Part shown: in pieces, positions 7,393 through 15,630 of the stretch | Layout: each line of letters opens with the position of its first letter | Position numbering within the stretch: the stretch's first letter is position 1 | Assembly: GCA_021324165.1 (NCBI GenBank) | Contig: JAJPJR010000030.1 | Location: 42,191 to 106,190 of the forward strand | Direction of reading: 5' to 3' | DNA: 64,000 nt | DNA from: Armatimonadota bacterium | GTDB lineage: Bacteria; Armatimonadota; Fimbriimonadia; Fimbriimonadales; ATM1 | Made by a program: the position numbers and the translations under genes | Notes under the pieces: model-generated | What the model was told of the DNA's origin: nothing | Seen by the model: only the letters and a program-made list of their open reading frames with translations | Databases searched by the model: none

Positions 7393-10026
7393 ATGAGCGT
7401 TTTTGGTGGGCCGAATTTGCGAAACAGAGGTCTTTGGTTTTTAGTACTCATTCTCGCGCTGGTGGCGATCTCGCTTGCGATCGCAACGCCGATTTTCAGC
7501 CGGGTGCCGGGCTTGAAGGAGCTCCAGAAGAAGCCGAAATACGGCTTGGATGTCGCAGGAGGCATCCGGTTTACGTTCAAGGCGAATCTCGACCAGCTCA
7601 CTCCGCAGGAGCGTGCCGATTGGCCCACAAAATACGTGCCCCAAACGTTGAAAACGCTTGAGGACAGGGCGGCTCGGAACCTGGGCGTGGTGGAAGCAAA
7701 CGTTTACTTGAAAGGCGACGACCGGTTCGTGGTGGAACTTCCGGGGTTCACGAACGTTGACGAGGCTCGCCGCGTGATGAGCCGAACCGCCCGATTGGAG
7801 TTTTGGTGGGCCCGCAACGTGGGCAACCCTTATAACGAAGCGAAGCCATATGTCGAGAGCGAAGACCCTTCTCGGCCCGAGGGATATCGGTCGGTGTTTC
7901 GCAAAGCGATAGCCGCTCCGGATGAACCCCCGATCGAGCCGGGAAGCGACGAGTGGAAGCGGATGGTTTCGGGATGGAGACTCTTGACCACGGGCGATAC
8001 ACTGCAATCTGCTGAAGTGGCTTCGCTGGGGACGGGAAACGCCAACATCGTGATTCAGTTCAACCCAGAGGGCACGCGCGTGATTCACCGGTGGGCGATC
8101 AGCGAGGCAGTTCTGAACAAGAAGCAGAACTTGGCGATCATGCTGGAAGGCCGCGTGATTAGTTTTGCTTATGTAAAAGACGGAAACACGTTTCAAGACG
8201 GCGGCTCGACGATCGAAGGGCATTTCAGCTTGTCGGAAGCGCAGACGATCGTGGACCTGCTGAGATCTGGCGCTTTGAAGACCGACTTGGTTGAAGAAGA
8301 TGTCAAGACGCTTGAACCGAGCGTTGGGCAGACGGCTCTGCACCAGATTCTGATCGCAGGCTTCTCTTCATTTGCGATTGTGTCGCTGTTTTTGATCGTT
8401 TACTATCTGTTCCCCGGTTTGCTTGCGTTTTTGGCGCTGTGTTGTTACACGCTGTTTTGTTATTCGATTTTCAACTGGATCGGCGTAACGTTTTCGCTTG
8501 CGGCGATTGCCGGTTTTATTCTTTCGATCGGCATGGCCGTGGATGCGAACATTTTGATCTTCGAACGGATGAAAGAGGAGCTGCGCCACGGCCGGTCGCT
8601 GCTTACCTCGATTGACCTGGGGTTCAAGCGCGCGTTCCCAGCGATTTTGGATTCGAACGTGTGCACGATCATCACCTGTGTGGTGCTTGCGAACGTAGGC
8701 ACCGGGCCGGTAAAAGGTTTTGCGGTTACGCTGATGACCGGCGTGCTGATCAGCCTTTTTACTGCGATCACGATCACCCGTTCGCTTTTGAAACTTACGC
8801 AGGGCTGGGGGATCGCTCAAAACCCGATGATGTTCGGCGCGGGCCGCGGCTGGTTCGGCGAACGGCTGGAAGCCGAGGCGAACGATCGTCCGCTGCAGAT
8901 CATGAAGAACATGAAGATCTACTTCGCGCTGTCGCTGGCGTTGATCGTTCCCGGAGTGATCTTTATGGGGTTGGGCGGACTGAAATACAACGTTGAGTTC
9001 TTGGGCGGCGTCGAGGCGTTGGTTGCGCTGCCTCCCGGCGCTCCAACTTCCTCGAAAGCGTTGAACGATATGCTCGAGGCTAAAGGGCTGCACAGCCCTA
9101 ACACCAAAATCACTGCCGGGCCGAACGGATACGAAGCATCAATCACGCTCCCGCTCAAGCCGATCAACCCCGATTTGGCTGCGTTGGTGGATTCGTCCAA
9201 CACCGAAGACAAACTTAAGGCGCAAGTGATGATCGCATCGGCAGTCGGGGCGGATTCTTCGATTGTTGAAAAGCAGATCGGCACCGGAGCGGCGTCGCGC
9301 ACGGTCAAAAGCATTCTTGGATTTGAACACGCAAGCGAAACGGTTCGCAAAGAGACTTGGCTGGGCGCGATTTGGGGCGTGATCTTTTCATCGGTGCTGA
9401 TCGTTTTGTGGCTCACGATTCGGTTTGCGATGAGCGGCTGGATTGCGGGCCTAAGGTTCGGATTCAGTGCGATTGTCGCTCTGCTGCACGACGTGTTGGT
9501 TGTGCTTGGCCTTGCCGCGATCATGGGCTATTTTGTGAATTGGGAGATCAGCCAGCTGACGATTACCGCCATGCTCACCGTGATCGGCTTTTCGGTGCAC
9601 GACACCATTGTGATTTTTGATAGGATTCGTGAAAACCTGCGCAGACCTTTAACGGGAGAGGATTTCGACCATTTGGTGGACCGTTCCATCACCCAAAGTT
9701 TCGCGCGCTCGATCAACACAAGCGCCACGGTCATCGTAACGCTCGCGATTCTGGTTGCATTCAGCGCCACGCCCGATCTTCGGCACTTCACCTTGGCGAT
9801 GCTGGTAGGAATCGTGTCGGGAACCTACTCGTCCATTTTCAACGCGTCGCCGATTTTGGCTCTTCTGGAACGGCGGGTTTTGAAACGCAAAGGCCCTTCC
9901 GCAACTCTTCTGCACACGCAAAAAGCGCACGAGCCCGAGCCTGATGTCATTCTGCGCCGCAAAGGAGGCGATGACGGAGAGGCCCCGGTGGACGAGCGGT
10001 TTGGTCAAACCAAACGAAAACGATAA
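7393..10026 (+). CDS. secDF: SecDF protein-export membrane protein (single-chain fusion)
   Basis: This 877-residue inner-membrane protein fuses SecD and SecF, the proton-motive-force-driven partner of SecYEG. One transmembrane helix (about 12-35) precedes GLDVAGG (51-57), the SecD D1 motif. A large periplasmic region is followed by five helices ending near residue 470. A second helix near 500, the SecF periplasmic segment (about 520-640) and five more helices follow, with the SecF signature near GFSVHDTIVIFDRIREN. The C-terminus is cytosolic and charged. Fusion is normal in some phyla (for example Bacillus). The small gene at 10039 follows after 12 bp with a good ribosome site, so the two are probably cotranscribed. 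Confidence 0.95.
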   Translation: MSVFGGPNLRNRGLWFLVLILALVAISLAIATPIFSRVPGLKELQKKPKYGLDVAGGIRFTFKANLDQLTPQERADWPTKYVPQTLKTLEDRAARNLGVVEANVYLKGDDRFVVELPGFTNVDEARRVMSRTARLEFWWARNVGNPYNEAKPYVESEDPSRPEGYRSVFRKAIAAPDEPPIEPGSDEWKRMVSGWRLLTTGDTLQSAEVASLGTGNANIVIQFNPEGTRVIHRWAISEAVLNKKQNLAIMLEGRVISFAYVKDGNTFQDGGSTIEGHFSLSEAQTIVDLLRSGALKTDLVEEDVKTLEPSVGQTALHQILIAGFSSFAIVSLFLIVYYLFPGLLAFLALCCYTLFCYSIFNWIGVTFSLAAIAGFILSIGMAVDANILIFERMKEELRHGRSLLTSIDLGFKRAFPAILDSNVCTIITCVVLANVGTGPVKGFAVTLMTGVLISLFTAITITRSLLKLTQGWGIAQNPMMFGAGRGWFGERLEAEANDRPLQIMKNMKIYFALSLALIVPGVIFMGLGGLKYNVEFLGGVEALVALPPGAPTSSKALNDMLEAKGLHSPNTKITAGPNGYEASITLPLKPINPDLAALVDSSNTEDKLKAQVMIASAVGADSSIVEKQIGTGAASRTVKSILGFEHASETVRKETWLGAIWGVIFSSVLIVLWLTIRFAMSGWIAGLRFGFSAIVALLHDVLVVLGLAAIMGYFVNWEISQLTITAMLTVIGFSVHDTIVIFDRIRENLRRPLTGEDFDHLVDRSITQSFARSINTSATVIVTLAILVAFSATPDLRHFTLAMLVGIVSGTYSSIFNASPILALLERRVLKRKGPSATLLHTQKAHEPEPDVILRRKGGDDGEAPVDERFGQTKRKR

Positions 10027-10038
10027 GGAGCAGCCGTT

Positions 10039-10281
10039 ATGCCCCGCCCCGAAGATTTCGCCACATTGAGACTCGTTCGAAAAGAGCTCGCGCGCAAACC
10101 GATTGACACCTCGCTGATGCAGATTTATGTGATGCACGGGATCGTGTACTTTCGAGGACAGGTCAAGGCGACACGCGGGCATCAGATTGACCTGAAAACC
10201 GAGATGGAAAAAATCGGCACCATTTTGCGAACCAAGCAGGAGATTCGCGACGTGGTGATTGACGTGATCTATCGCACTTAG
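10039..10281 (+). CDS. Small hypothetical protein, possibly BON-like
   Basis: This 80-residue protein is soluble, has no signal peptide and is preceded by AAGGAG at 8-nt spacing from ATG. The pattern of a central YVMHGIVYFRGQV strand, a charged helix and a final DVVIDVIY strand resembles one half of a BON domain, a small phospholipid- or membrane-associated fold; this is a weak structural guess. It sits 12 bp behind secDF in the same direction and is likely cotranscribed with it. Confidence 0.65.
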   Translation: MPRPEDFATLRLVRKELARKPIDTSLMQIYVMHGIVYFRGQVKATRGHQIDLKTEMEKIGTILRTKQEIRDVVIDVIYRT

Positions 10282-10285
10282 CCGT

Positions 10286-10840
10286 TTACGGTTTCCATTT
10301 GATGCTGCAGCCCATGCTCGGCTGTTGATTTTCGTCGGGCTTTTCTCCTGCAAGCAGCGCGTCCAGGGCTCGGCGAACGTCTTTGCCCGTTACCGGAACG
10401 CCGTTGGTGGGACGGCTTTCATCGAGTTGGCCCCGATACGCCAGTTTGCGCTGCGCATCATAAATGAACGTGTCGGGCGTGCAGGCGGCCTTGTACGCCT
10501 TAGCAACTTGCTGGCTCTCATCGAACAGATACGGGAACTTCCATCCCCAATCGCGCGCTTTCTGCCGCATGTTTTCGGGTGAATCTTCTGGGTACGCATC
10601 CACATCGTTCGGGTTGATCGCAACGATTGCGACTCCTTTGGCATGGTAGTCATCGTACAGTTTTCGAAGCTCGTCTTTGACATGCACCACGAACGGGCAG
10701 TGGTTGCACACAAACGTCACAAGCAGCACGGGCGAGGAGGCGAAGTCGGAGAGGCTCACCATGCTGCCATCAATATTGGGCAGGTTGAAGTCGGGCGCGG
10801 GAACCCCGAGCGGCACCATGTTCGAACTTGCAGGAGGCAT
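10286..10840 (-). CDS. Thioredoxin-fold peroxiredoxin-like protein
   Basis: This 184-residue AhpC/TSA-family protein resembles the PRX-like-1 group. The redox site is CNHCPF with Cys45 and Cys48, followed by the TFVCNHCPFV strand-helix turn typical of the group, which is poorly characterised and is either a thiol peroxidase or a thioredoxin-like oxidoreductase. Later features include ACTPDTFIYD with the cis-Pro loop and a GRPTNG-like segment in DESRPTNGVPV. It has no signal peptide and is likely cytosolic. It is transcribed alone, convergent with the small protein at 10039. Confidence 0.85.
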   Translation of the reverse strand: MPPASSNMVPLGVPAPDFNLPNIDGSMVSLSDFASSPVLLVTFVCNHCPFVVHVKDELRKLYDDYHAKGVAIVAINPNDVDAYPEDSPENMRQKARDWGWKFPYLFDESQQVAKAYKAACTPDTFIYDAQRKLAYRGQLDESRPTNGVPVTGKDVRRALDALLAGEKPDENQQPSMGCSIKWKP

Positions 10841-10846
10841 GATTTG

Positions 10847-10852
10847 ATCTTA
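10847..10852 (-). promoter_or_regulatory. Putative -10 box (leaderless) for the peroxiredoxin-like gene
   Basis: TAAGAT on the minus strand is 6 nt before the ATG at 10840. No ribosome-binding sequence lies between. Confidence 0.45.
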
Positions 10853-10893
10853 TCCTAAAGCGAAAACGCAAAACCTGGTAACTAATAGACTGA

Positions 10894-11016
10894 GTTTTCA
10901 GGCCGACAGCATATTCTTGCGAAGGCGAGATCATTCAGAAGCGGCTGCACAATCCGAACCTCGACCAGGTGTTTCCTACTTATTCGCCGGTGTTCCGCGG
11001 ACTGTTTCCCGATTGA
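10894..11016 (+). pseudogene. Orphan 3' fragment of an unrecognised protein-coding gene
   Basis: A 40-codon open stretch runs between an in-frame TGA at 10891 and a TGA at 11014, with no ATG at all and no usable start near its 5' end. Its translation reads like a genuine protein C-terminus (GEIIQKRLHNPNLDQVFPTY, then SPVFRGLFPD). It ends one base before the M28 peptidase gene's stop on the other strand. I read it as a relic of a gene truncated by deletion. I do not recognise the parent family, and chance cannot be excluded for so short a stretch. Confidence 0.35.
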
Positions 11017-12417
11017 TCACCCGCCGGAAGGCTGCCGCGGCAGAAGCGTGTCGGCACAAGCCAGATTGAACGCGGTAACGGCGTGCGCAACGCTCGACTG
11101 CACAAGATACTTTTCAATGGCGGCTTCCAAACGGTCATGCTGAGTGTGGTGCACATACGGGTAGTTGGATACGCCGGTTTCCGTCCAAAAAAACCCTGGC
11201 ACTCCCGCTTGATTGAACGAAGCGTGATCGCTGCCGCCGCCGCGAGGCATCCTTTCCTGCACCGTTACTTTCACAGGCATGTCAGGAAACGCCGTGTTCA
11301 AAACGTCGGTCGCCGCTTTGAGCATCGGCTCCATCGAGGCGATGCAGACCAAACCTCCGCTGTAGTTGGTTCCACCGTCATCCACCAGCACGGCCGAGAT
11401 TTTTGGAAGTTCGTCTTTGTGTGCTTGCACATAAGCGCGCGAGCCGAGCAGGCCTTGTTCTTCGCCCGTCCACAAAATAAACCGAATCGTGCGCTTCGGC
11501 TTGGCGCCGGCCGCCATCAGAATTCGCGCGGCTTCCATCGCGGTGCAGGTGCCGGTGCCGTTGTCCAGCGCACCTTGAGAGCCGGGGCCGTCCCAGCTGT
11601 CCAAATGCCCGCTGACGATCACCACCTCATCGGGTTTTTCTGTGCCGGGGATTTCGGCCACCACGTTATACACTTTCACCGGGCCTTTTTCGAATCTGTT
11701 GTCCATATCGAATTCCAGTTCGGTTTTTTTGCCCGCATTGACGCTGTCAACGATCGCCGCATAATCGCTTGCTCGAACCGTGATGTCAACGTCTTTGGGG
11801 AGTTTGTCCCACGAAAGGTTTTGAAACGATCCGCTGGTAATGACCAGTTCGTTTCTCGATCCGGAGATGGTGCCGAGCGCGCCCGCGTCGCGAAGCGCTG
11901 TTCGGAATGCGGTTCGTTGTTCCTGCGTCATCGGCTGCTGTCCCTGCGGCACGATTTTCATCACAACCCATTTTTTGCGGAAATCGTTTTTGTGCGCAGC
12001 GATCTGTTCAACCGAATCGGGCGCGAGCACCGCTTGGCCCCGCACCAAGCCGTTGGTTCCGGCCGTCCACGATCGCGTCGTGAATTCAAGGATTCGTTCG
12101 GTTGGAGAGATCATTCTGCCAAGCTGGCGTTTTCCTCGCAAAAAGCCTACGGGAATTTCGCCCCACTGCTCCAGATGGCAGTTTTGCAAACCGAATGATT
12201 GAAATTTTGCGAGCGCCCAATCGCACGCTTGCTGCAGGCGGGACGAACCGGTAAGGCGCGAACCGATTTGAATGGTGAGGTCTTCCAGATGACGCATCAC
12301 CTGGTTTCGAGATTTTCCTTCATCCAAAATCTTTTCGATGACGGCGGGATCGCCCTGCGCATGGGCAAGCGAACCCAACGCCAAAATGCACAACATCATC
12401 AACGGTTTCAAACGCAT
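11017..12417 (-). CDS. Secreted M28 zinc aminopeptidase with PA domain
   Basis: This 466-residue exported peptidase starts with a signal peptide (cleavage near AHAQG at about 21). A protease-associated insert (about 110-240) precedes the M28 catalytic domain. Zinc-ligand and catalytic motifs are all visible: SGHLDSWD, GALDNGTG, WTGEEQGLLGS with the catalytic Glu pair, DDGG and the C-terminal HHTQHD. The family releases N-terminal amino acids or dipeptides from extracellular or periplasmic peptides. The ATG directly follows the glycosylase stop codon (12420-12418) with GGAGGG just upstream, so the two genes share an mRNA despite unrelated functions. Confidence 0.9.
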   Translation of the reverse strand: MRLKPLMMLCILALGSLAHAQGDPAVIEKILDEGKSRNQVMRHLEDLTIQIGSRLTGSSRLQQACDWALAKFQSFGLQNCHLEQWGEIPVGFLRGKRQLGRMISPTERILEFTTRSWTAGTNGLVRGQAVLAPDSVEQIAAHKNDFRKKWVVMKIVPQGQQPMTQEQRTAFRTALRDAGALGTISGSRNELVITSGSFQNLSWDKLPKDVDITVRASDYAAIVDSVNAGKKTELEFDMDNRFEKGPVKVYNVVAEIPGTEKPDEVVIVSGHLDSWDGPGSQGALDNGTGTCTAMEAARILMAAGAKPKRTIRFILWTGEEQGLLGSRAYVQAHKDELPKISAVLVDDGGTNYSGGLVCIASMEPMLKAATDVLNTAFPDMPVKVTVQERMPRGGGSDHASFNQAGVPGFFWTETGVSNYPYVHHTQHDRLEAAIEKYLVQSSVAHAVTAFNLACADTLLPRQPSGG

Positions 12418-13320
12418 TCAACCCTCCTTCGGCTGCTCGCTGGTCATCTCTTCTAATGTTCTGGGCCAATCGGATTTCAAAAGTCGAGATAAAGCGCGAT
12501 CGGCCAACAGCCGGCCCTCATTTTGGCACTTGGCGCAGTAGTTTGTCTCATTTTCTGCGTACCGGATTCGCTGAATCGGCGCGCCGCAAACGGGACAAGG
12601 TCGGCCGAATTTTCCGTGAACGGCATGCTCTTCGCGAAAGGCCGTGATGTCGCCGCGGCCCGGAAAACGGCCCCCGAACTTTGCCCGCAGCGTGGCTATC
12701 GCGTTTTTCAAAGTGCGGACCGCGGCTCTTTGCAGCGCCGAGACCTCCTTCGGCGAAAGGGATCGGGTCAGCCGCACCGGAGACAGCCGCGCGGCGTGCA
12801 GAATCTCGTCGGAATACGCATTGCCGATTCCGCTGAACAGCTGAGGGCTTGTGAGAGCGCGCTTGAGCGTCCGGTTTTCTTTTCTGATCGCATCTTCGAA
12901 CTGCTTCTTGCTGGAGTGTAGGATATCGAGGCCGCCGGAATCGAGAGCATCGAGGTTTTTACGGCCTTCCACCAGATGAATCGAGGCGCGCTTTTTTGGC
13001 GCGGCTTCGGTCAGCGTCAGCTTGTGCCCATCGAATTCGAAAGCCGCAAGGAGCACCTTCCCTGAGGCGTCCTGCTCCCAAAGCAGCCTGCCCGCAATCA
13101 TCAGGTGAATCACCATGAACAGTTCATGTTCGAAGCCGATCACGATCCGCTTTCCCATCCGGTGCACAGTTTCAACCTTCAATCCGACAAACTTCGAAAG
13201 GGGCGGCACAACGGTGCGCAAAGTGAAAGGCGAACGAATGACCGCGCTGCCAAGCCGAGCACCCGCAATGCGCTCGCGCAACGCCGCAACATAGATTTCG
13301 ACATCCGGCAGTTCCGGCAT
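12418..13320 (-). CDS. Fpg/Nei family DNA glycosylase, divergent subfamily
   Basis: This 300-residue base-excision repair enzyme has the N-terminal catalytic Pro-Glu (after Met removal, PELPDVE), a beta-sandwich domain with the conserved Lys in MGKRIVIGF, an H2TH domain (about 150-235) with GIGNAYSDEIL, and a C-terminal zinc finger (CPVCG...CAKCQ). The finger's usual R-x-T-x-x-C motif reads ENETNYC, so the Arg that contacts the lesion in MutM appears to be missing. The tail LLADRALSRLLKSDWPRTLEE continues past the finger. Substrate range is therefore uncertain and mutM is not asserted. It is first in an operon with the M28 peptidase. Confidence 0.87.
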   Translation of the reverse strand: MPELPDVEIYVAALRERIAGARLGSAVIRSPFTLRTVVPPLSKFVGLKVETVHRMGKRIVIGFEHELFMVIHLMIAGRLLWEQDASGKVLLAAFEFDGHKLTLTEAAPKKRASIHLVEGRKNLDALDSGGLDILHSSKKQFEDAIRKENRTLKRALTSPQLFSGIGNAYSDEILHAARLSPVRLTRSLSPKEVSALQRAAVRTLKNAIATLRAKFGGRFPGRGDITAFREEHAVHGKFGRPCPVCGAPIQRIRYAENETNYCAKCQNEGRLLADRALSRLLKSDWPRTLEEMTSEQPKEG

Positions 13321-13362
13321 GGAACGAAGGAGTTTATCTAAGAACGGCGAATCTCAAGCGGT

Positions 13363-15540
13363 ATGTGGTTGTGGTTGGGAATCAGTTGTATGGCACTGCT
13401 CGCGGTTGCGCCCGCTGAACAGAGCTCGCCGCTGCTCACGCGGTGGTCGAAAAAAGTTAATCAGGAGCATCCGCACGGCGAGTATCCGCGCCCACAGATG
13501 GTGCGCGCTGAGTGGCTGAACCTGAACGGCAAATGGAGATTTGAAAAAAACGGATCGCAAACAAGGAAGATTTTGGTTCCGTTTCCTCCTGAATCATATC
13601 TTTCCGGCATCCGCGAAATCACCCAGCCTGAAGATGCCATCGTTTACTCGCGCTCGTTCGATCTCCCCCGCAGTTATCGCGGCAATAAAATCCTGCTGCA
13701 TTTCGGAGCCGTTGACTGGCGATGCGAGGTTTTCATCAACCGTCAAAGAATCGGCGAGCACTTGGGCGGATATGCGCCGTTTTCTTTCGACATCACCAAA
13801 GCGCTTTCTGACGACGATCGCCAAGAGATCAAAGTTGTCGCATCCGACCCGACGGACAAAGGCACCCAGCCGCGCGGCAAGCAGGTTTTGAATCCCAGCG
13901 GGATCTGGTACACGCCGACCTCGGGCATTTGGCAGACGGTTTGGCTCGAGCCGGTGCCGCTCCAACACATCCGCAATCTGAAAATCGAGCCCAATATTGA
14001 TGCGAAATCTGTTTCGATCTCTGCCGATTTCGACGGCGAATTCACCGTCAGAATCAGTTTTTTGGGCAGGCCGATCGGCGAAGCAAAAGGGAAACAGAAG
14101 GTAACGGTTCCGATTTCGAATCCAACCTTGTGGACTCCGGAAAACCCCGCGTTATATGATCTTGAAATCAGCGCGGGCAAGGACAAAATCCGATCCTATT
14201 TCGCCATGCGAAAAATATCCCTTGGCAAAGACGGCCGGGGACGAACGCGCATCTGCCTCAACAACAAACCGTATTTCATGATCGGCACTTTGGATCAAGG
14301 CTTCTGGCCGGATGGCATTTACACCGCGCCCACGGACGAAGCGATGCGTTTCGACATCGAAGCGCTGAAAAAAATGGGGTTCAACTGTCTGCGAAAGCAT
14401 GTGAAAGTGGAGCCAGATCGGTACTACTACTGGTGCGACAAACTCGGAATGTTGGTTTGGCAGGATATGCCAAGCGGCGACGGATTCATCGGCGGCAGCG
14501 ATCCCGACTTAAATCGAACTCCGCAATCCGCAAAGCAGTATCGCAGCGAGCTCACCCAGATCATCGAAGCGCTGCGCAATCACCCGTGCATCGTTATTTG
14601 GGTTCCGTTCAACGAAGGGTGGGGACAGTTCGAAACCGCCGCGATCACCGAACAGATTCGGAAACTCGACCCCAGCCGTTTGGTTGATTCGGCCAGCGGA
14701 TGGACGGATAGAAAAACCGGCGACATGCACGACTGGCACGTGTATCCGGGGCCGGGTTCTCCCGTGCCGGAACCCAACAGGGCGGCGGTTCTGGGTGAAT
14801 TCGGCGGCCTGGGGCTTGCGCTTCCCGGTCATTTGTGGCACGAAGACAAGAACTGGGGCTATCGAACGATGAAAGACCGAACCGAGCTGACATCGCGCTT
14901 GGAAGAGCTGATGGGGAACGTTCGGCTGCTTCAGGCCGAACCAGGACTCAGCGCCGCAATTTACACACAAACCACCGACGTCGAGAACGAAGTCAACGGC
15001 CTGATGACCTATGACCGCGAGCTGATCAAGCCCGATGCAAAACGCCTTCGCGCGGCAAATCTCGCCGCTTCCGGTCCGCCTCCTATCTTTGAATTCGTTG
15101 TGCCGTGTGCGGCCAGCGGCAAAAACGTCGAATGGCGGTATTCGGAACAACAACCCGCATCAAACTGGATGAAGTCTGAGTTTGACAATTCAAGTTGGAA
15201 ACGAGGAATCGGCGGGTTCGGAACGCAAGGTACACCCGGCGCGATTGTCGGCACGGTTTGGTCAAGTTCGGACATCTGGCTTCGGCGGGAGTTTGTGCTG
15301 AACGAACCGGCATCGAGCGATCTGTACTTATGGATTCATCACGATGAAGATGCGGAGATCTATCTTGACGGTGTGCTGGTGATGACGCTGGATGGGTACA
15401 CAACATCTTATATTGCAAAGAGCATCCCTCCATCCGCACGAAAGATTCTCTCAAAAGGAAAGCACACGCTTGCGATTCATTGCAAGCAGACCGCCGGTGG
15501 TCAATACATTGACGCGGGCATCGTGAGAATATCGAAATAA
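13363..15540 (+). CDS. Secreted glycoside hydrolase family 2 (beta-galactosidase-like)
   Basis: The 725-residue product has a signal peptide (about 1-20), a GH2 sugar-binding domain (about 45-190), an immunoglobulin-like domain (about 195-285) and a TIM-barrel catalytic domain (about 290-575). Catalytic residues are Glu418 in PFNEGW (acid/base) and Glu479 in GEFGG (nucleophile). A C-terminal beta domain (about 580-725) with LYLWIHHDEDAEIYLDG resembles a galactose-binding or PA14-like carbohydrate-binding module. Substrate could be a beta-galactoside, beta-glucuronide or beta-mannoside; the sequence does not decide. It diverges from the glycosylase gene with a 42 bp gap and stands alone. Confidence 0.87.
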   Translation: MWLWLGISCMALLAVAPAEQSSPLLTRWSKKVNQEHPHGEYPRPQMVRAEWLNLNGKWRFEKNGSQTRKILVPFPPESYLSGIREITQPEDAIVYSRSFDLPRSYRGNKILLHFGAVDWRCEVFINRQRIGEHLGGYAPFSFDITKALSDDDRQEIKVVASDPTDKGTQPRGKQVLNPSGIWYTPTSGIWQTVWLEPVPLQHIRNLKIEPNIDAKSVSISADFDGEFTVRISFLGRPIGEAKGKQKVTVPISNPTLWTPENPALYDLEISAGKDKIRSYFAMRKISLGKDGRGRTRICLNNKPYFMIGTLDQGFWPDGIYTAPTDEAMRFDIEALKKMGFNCLRKHVKVEPDRYYYWCDKLGMLVWQDMPSGDGFIGGSDPDLNRTPQSAKQYRSELTQIIEALRNHPCIVIWVPFNEGWGQFETAAITEQIRKLDPSRLVDSASGWTDRKTGDMHDWHVYPGPGSPVPEPNRAAVLGEFGGLGLALPGHLWHEDKNWGYRTMKDRTELTSRLEELMGNVRLLQAEPGLSAAIYTQTTDVENEVNGLMTYDRELIKPDAKRLRAANLAASGPPPIFEFVVPCAASGKNVEWRYSEQQPASNWMKSEFDNSSWKRGIGGFGTQGTPGAIVGTVWSSSDIWLRREFVLNEPASSDLYLWIHHDEDAEIYLDGVLVMTLDGYTTSYIAKSIPPSARKILSKGKHTLAIHCKQTAGGQYIDAGIVRISK

Positions 15541-15542
15541 AC

Positions 15543-15617
15543 TGGTGGGCGAAGAGGGAATCGAACCCACGACATCCTCCTTGTAAGGGAGGCGCTCTAC
15601 CGCTGAGCTATTCGCCC
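15543..15617 (-). tRNA. tRNA-Val (anticodon TAC)
   Basis: A complete cloverleaf reads on the minus strand. It has a 7-bp acceptor stem (GGGCGAA/TTCGCCC), the D-loop GCTCAGCGGTAGAGC, the anticodon loop CTTACAA with anticodon TAC, the T-arm GGGTTCGATTCCC and an encoded 3' CCA. It lies 2 bp beyond the stop of the GH2 gene on the opposite strand. Confidence 0.97.
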
Positions 15618-15630
15618 GCCTTCTAAGTTT

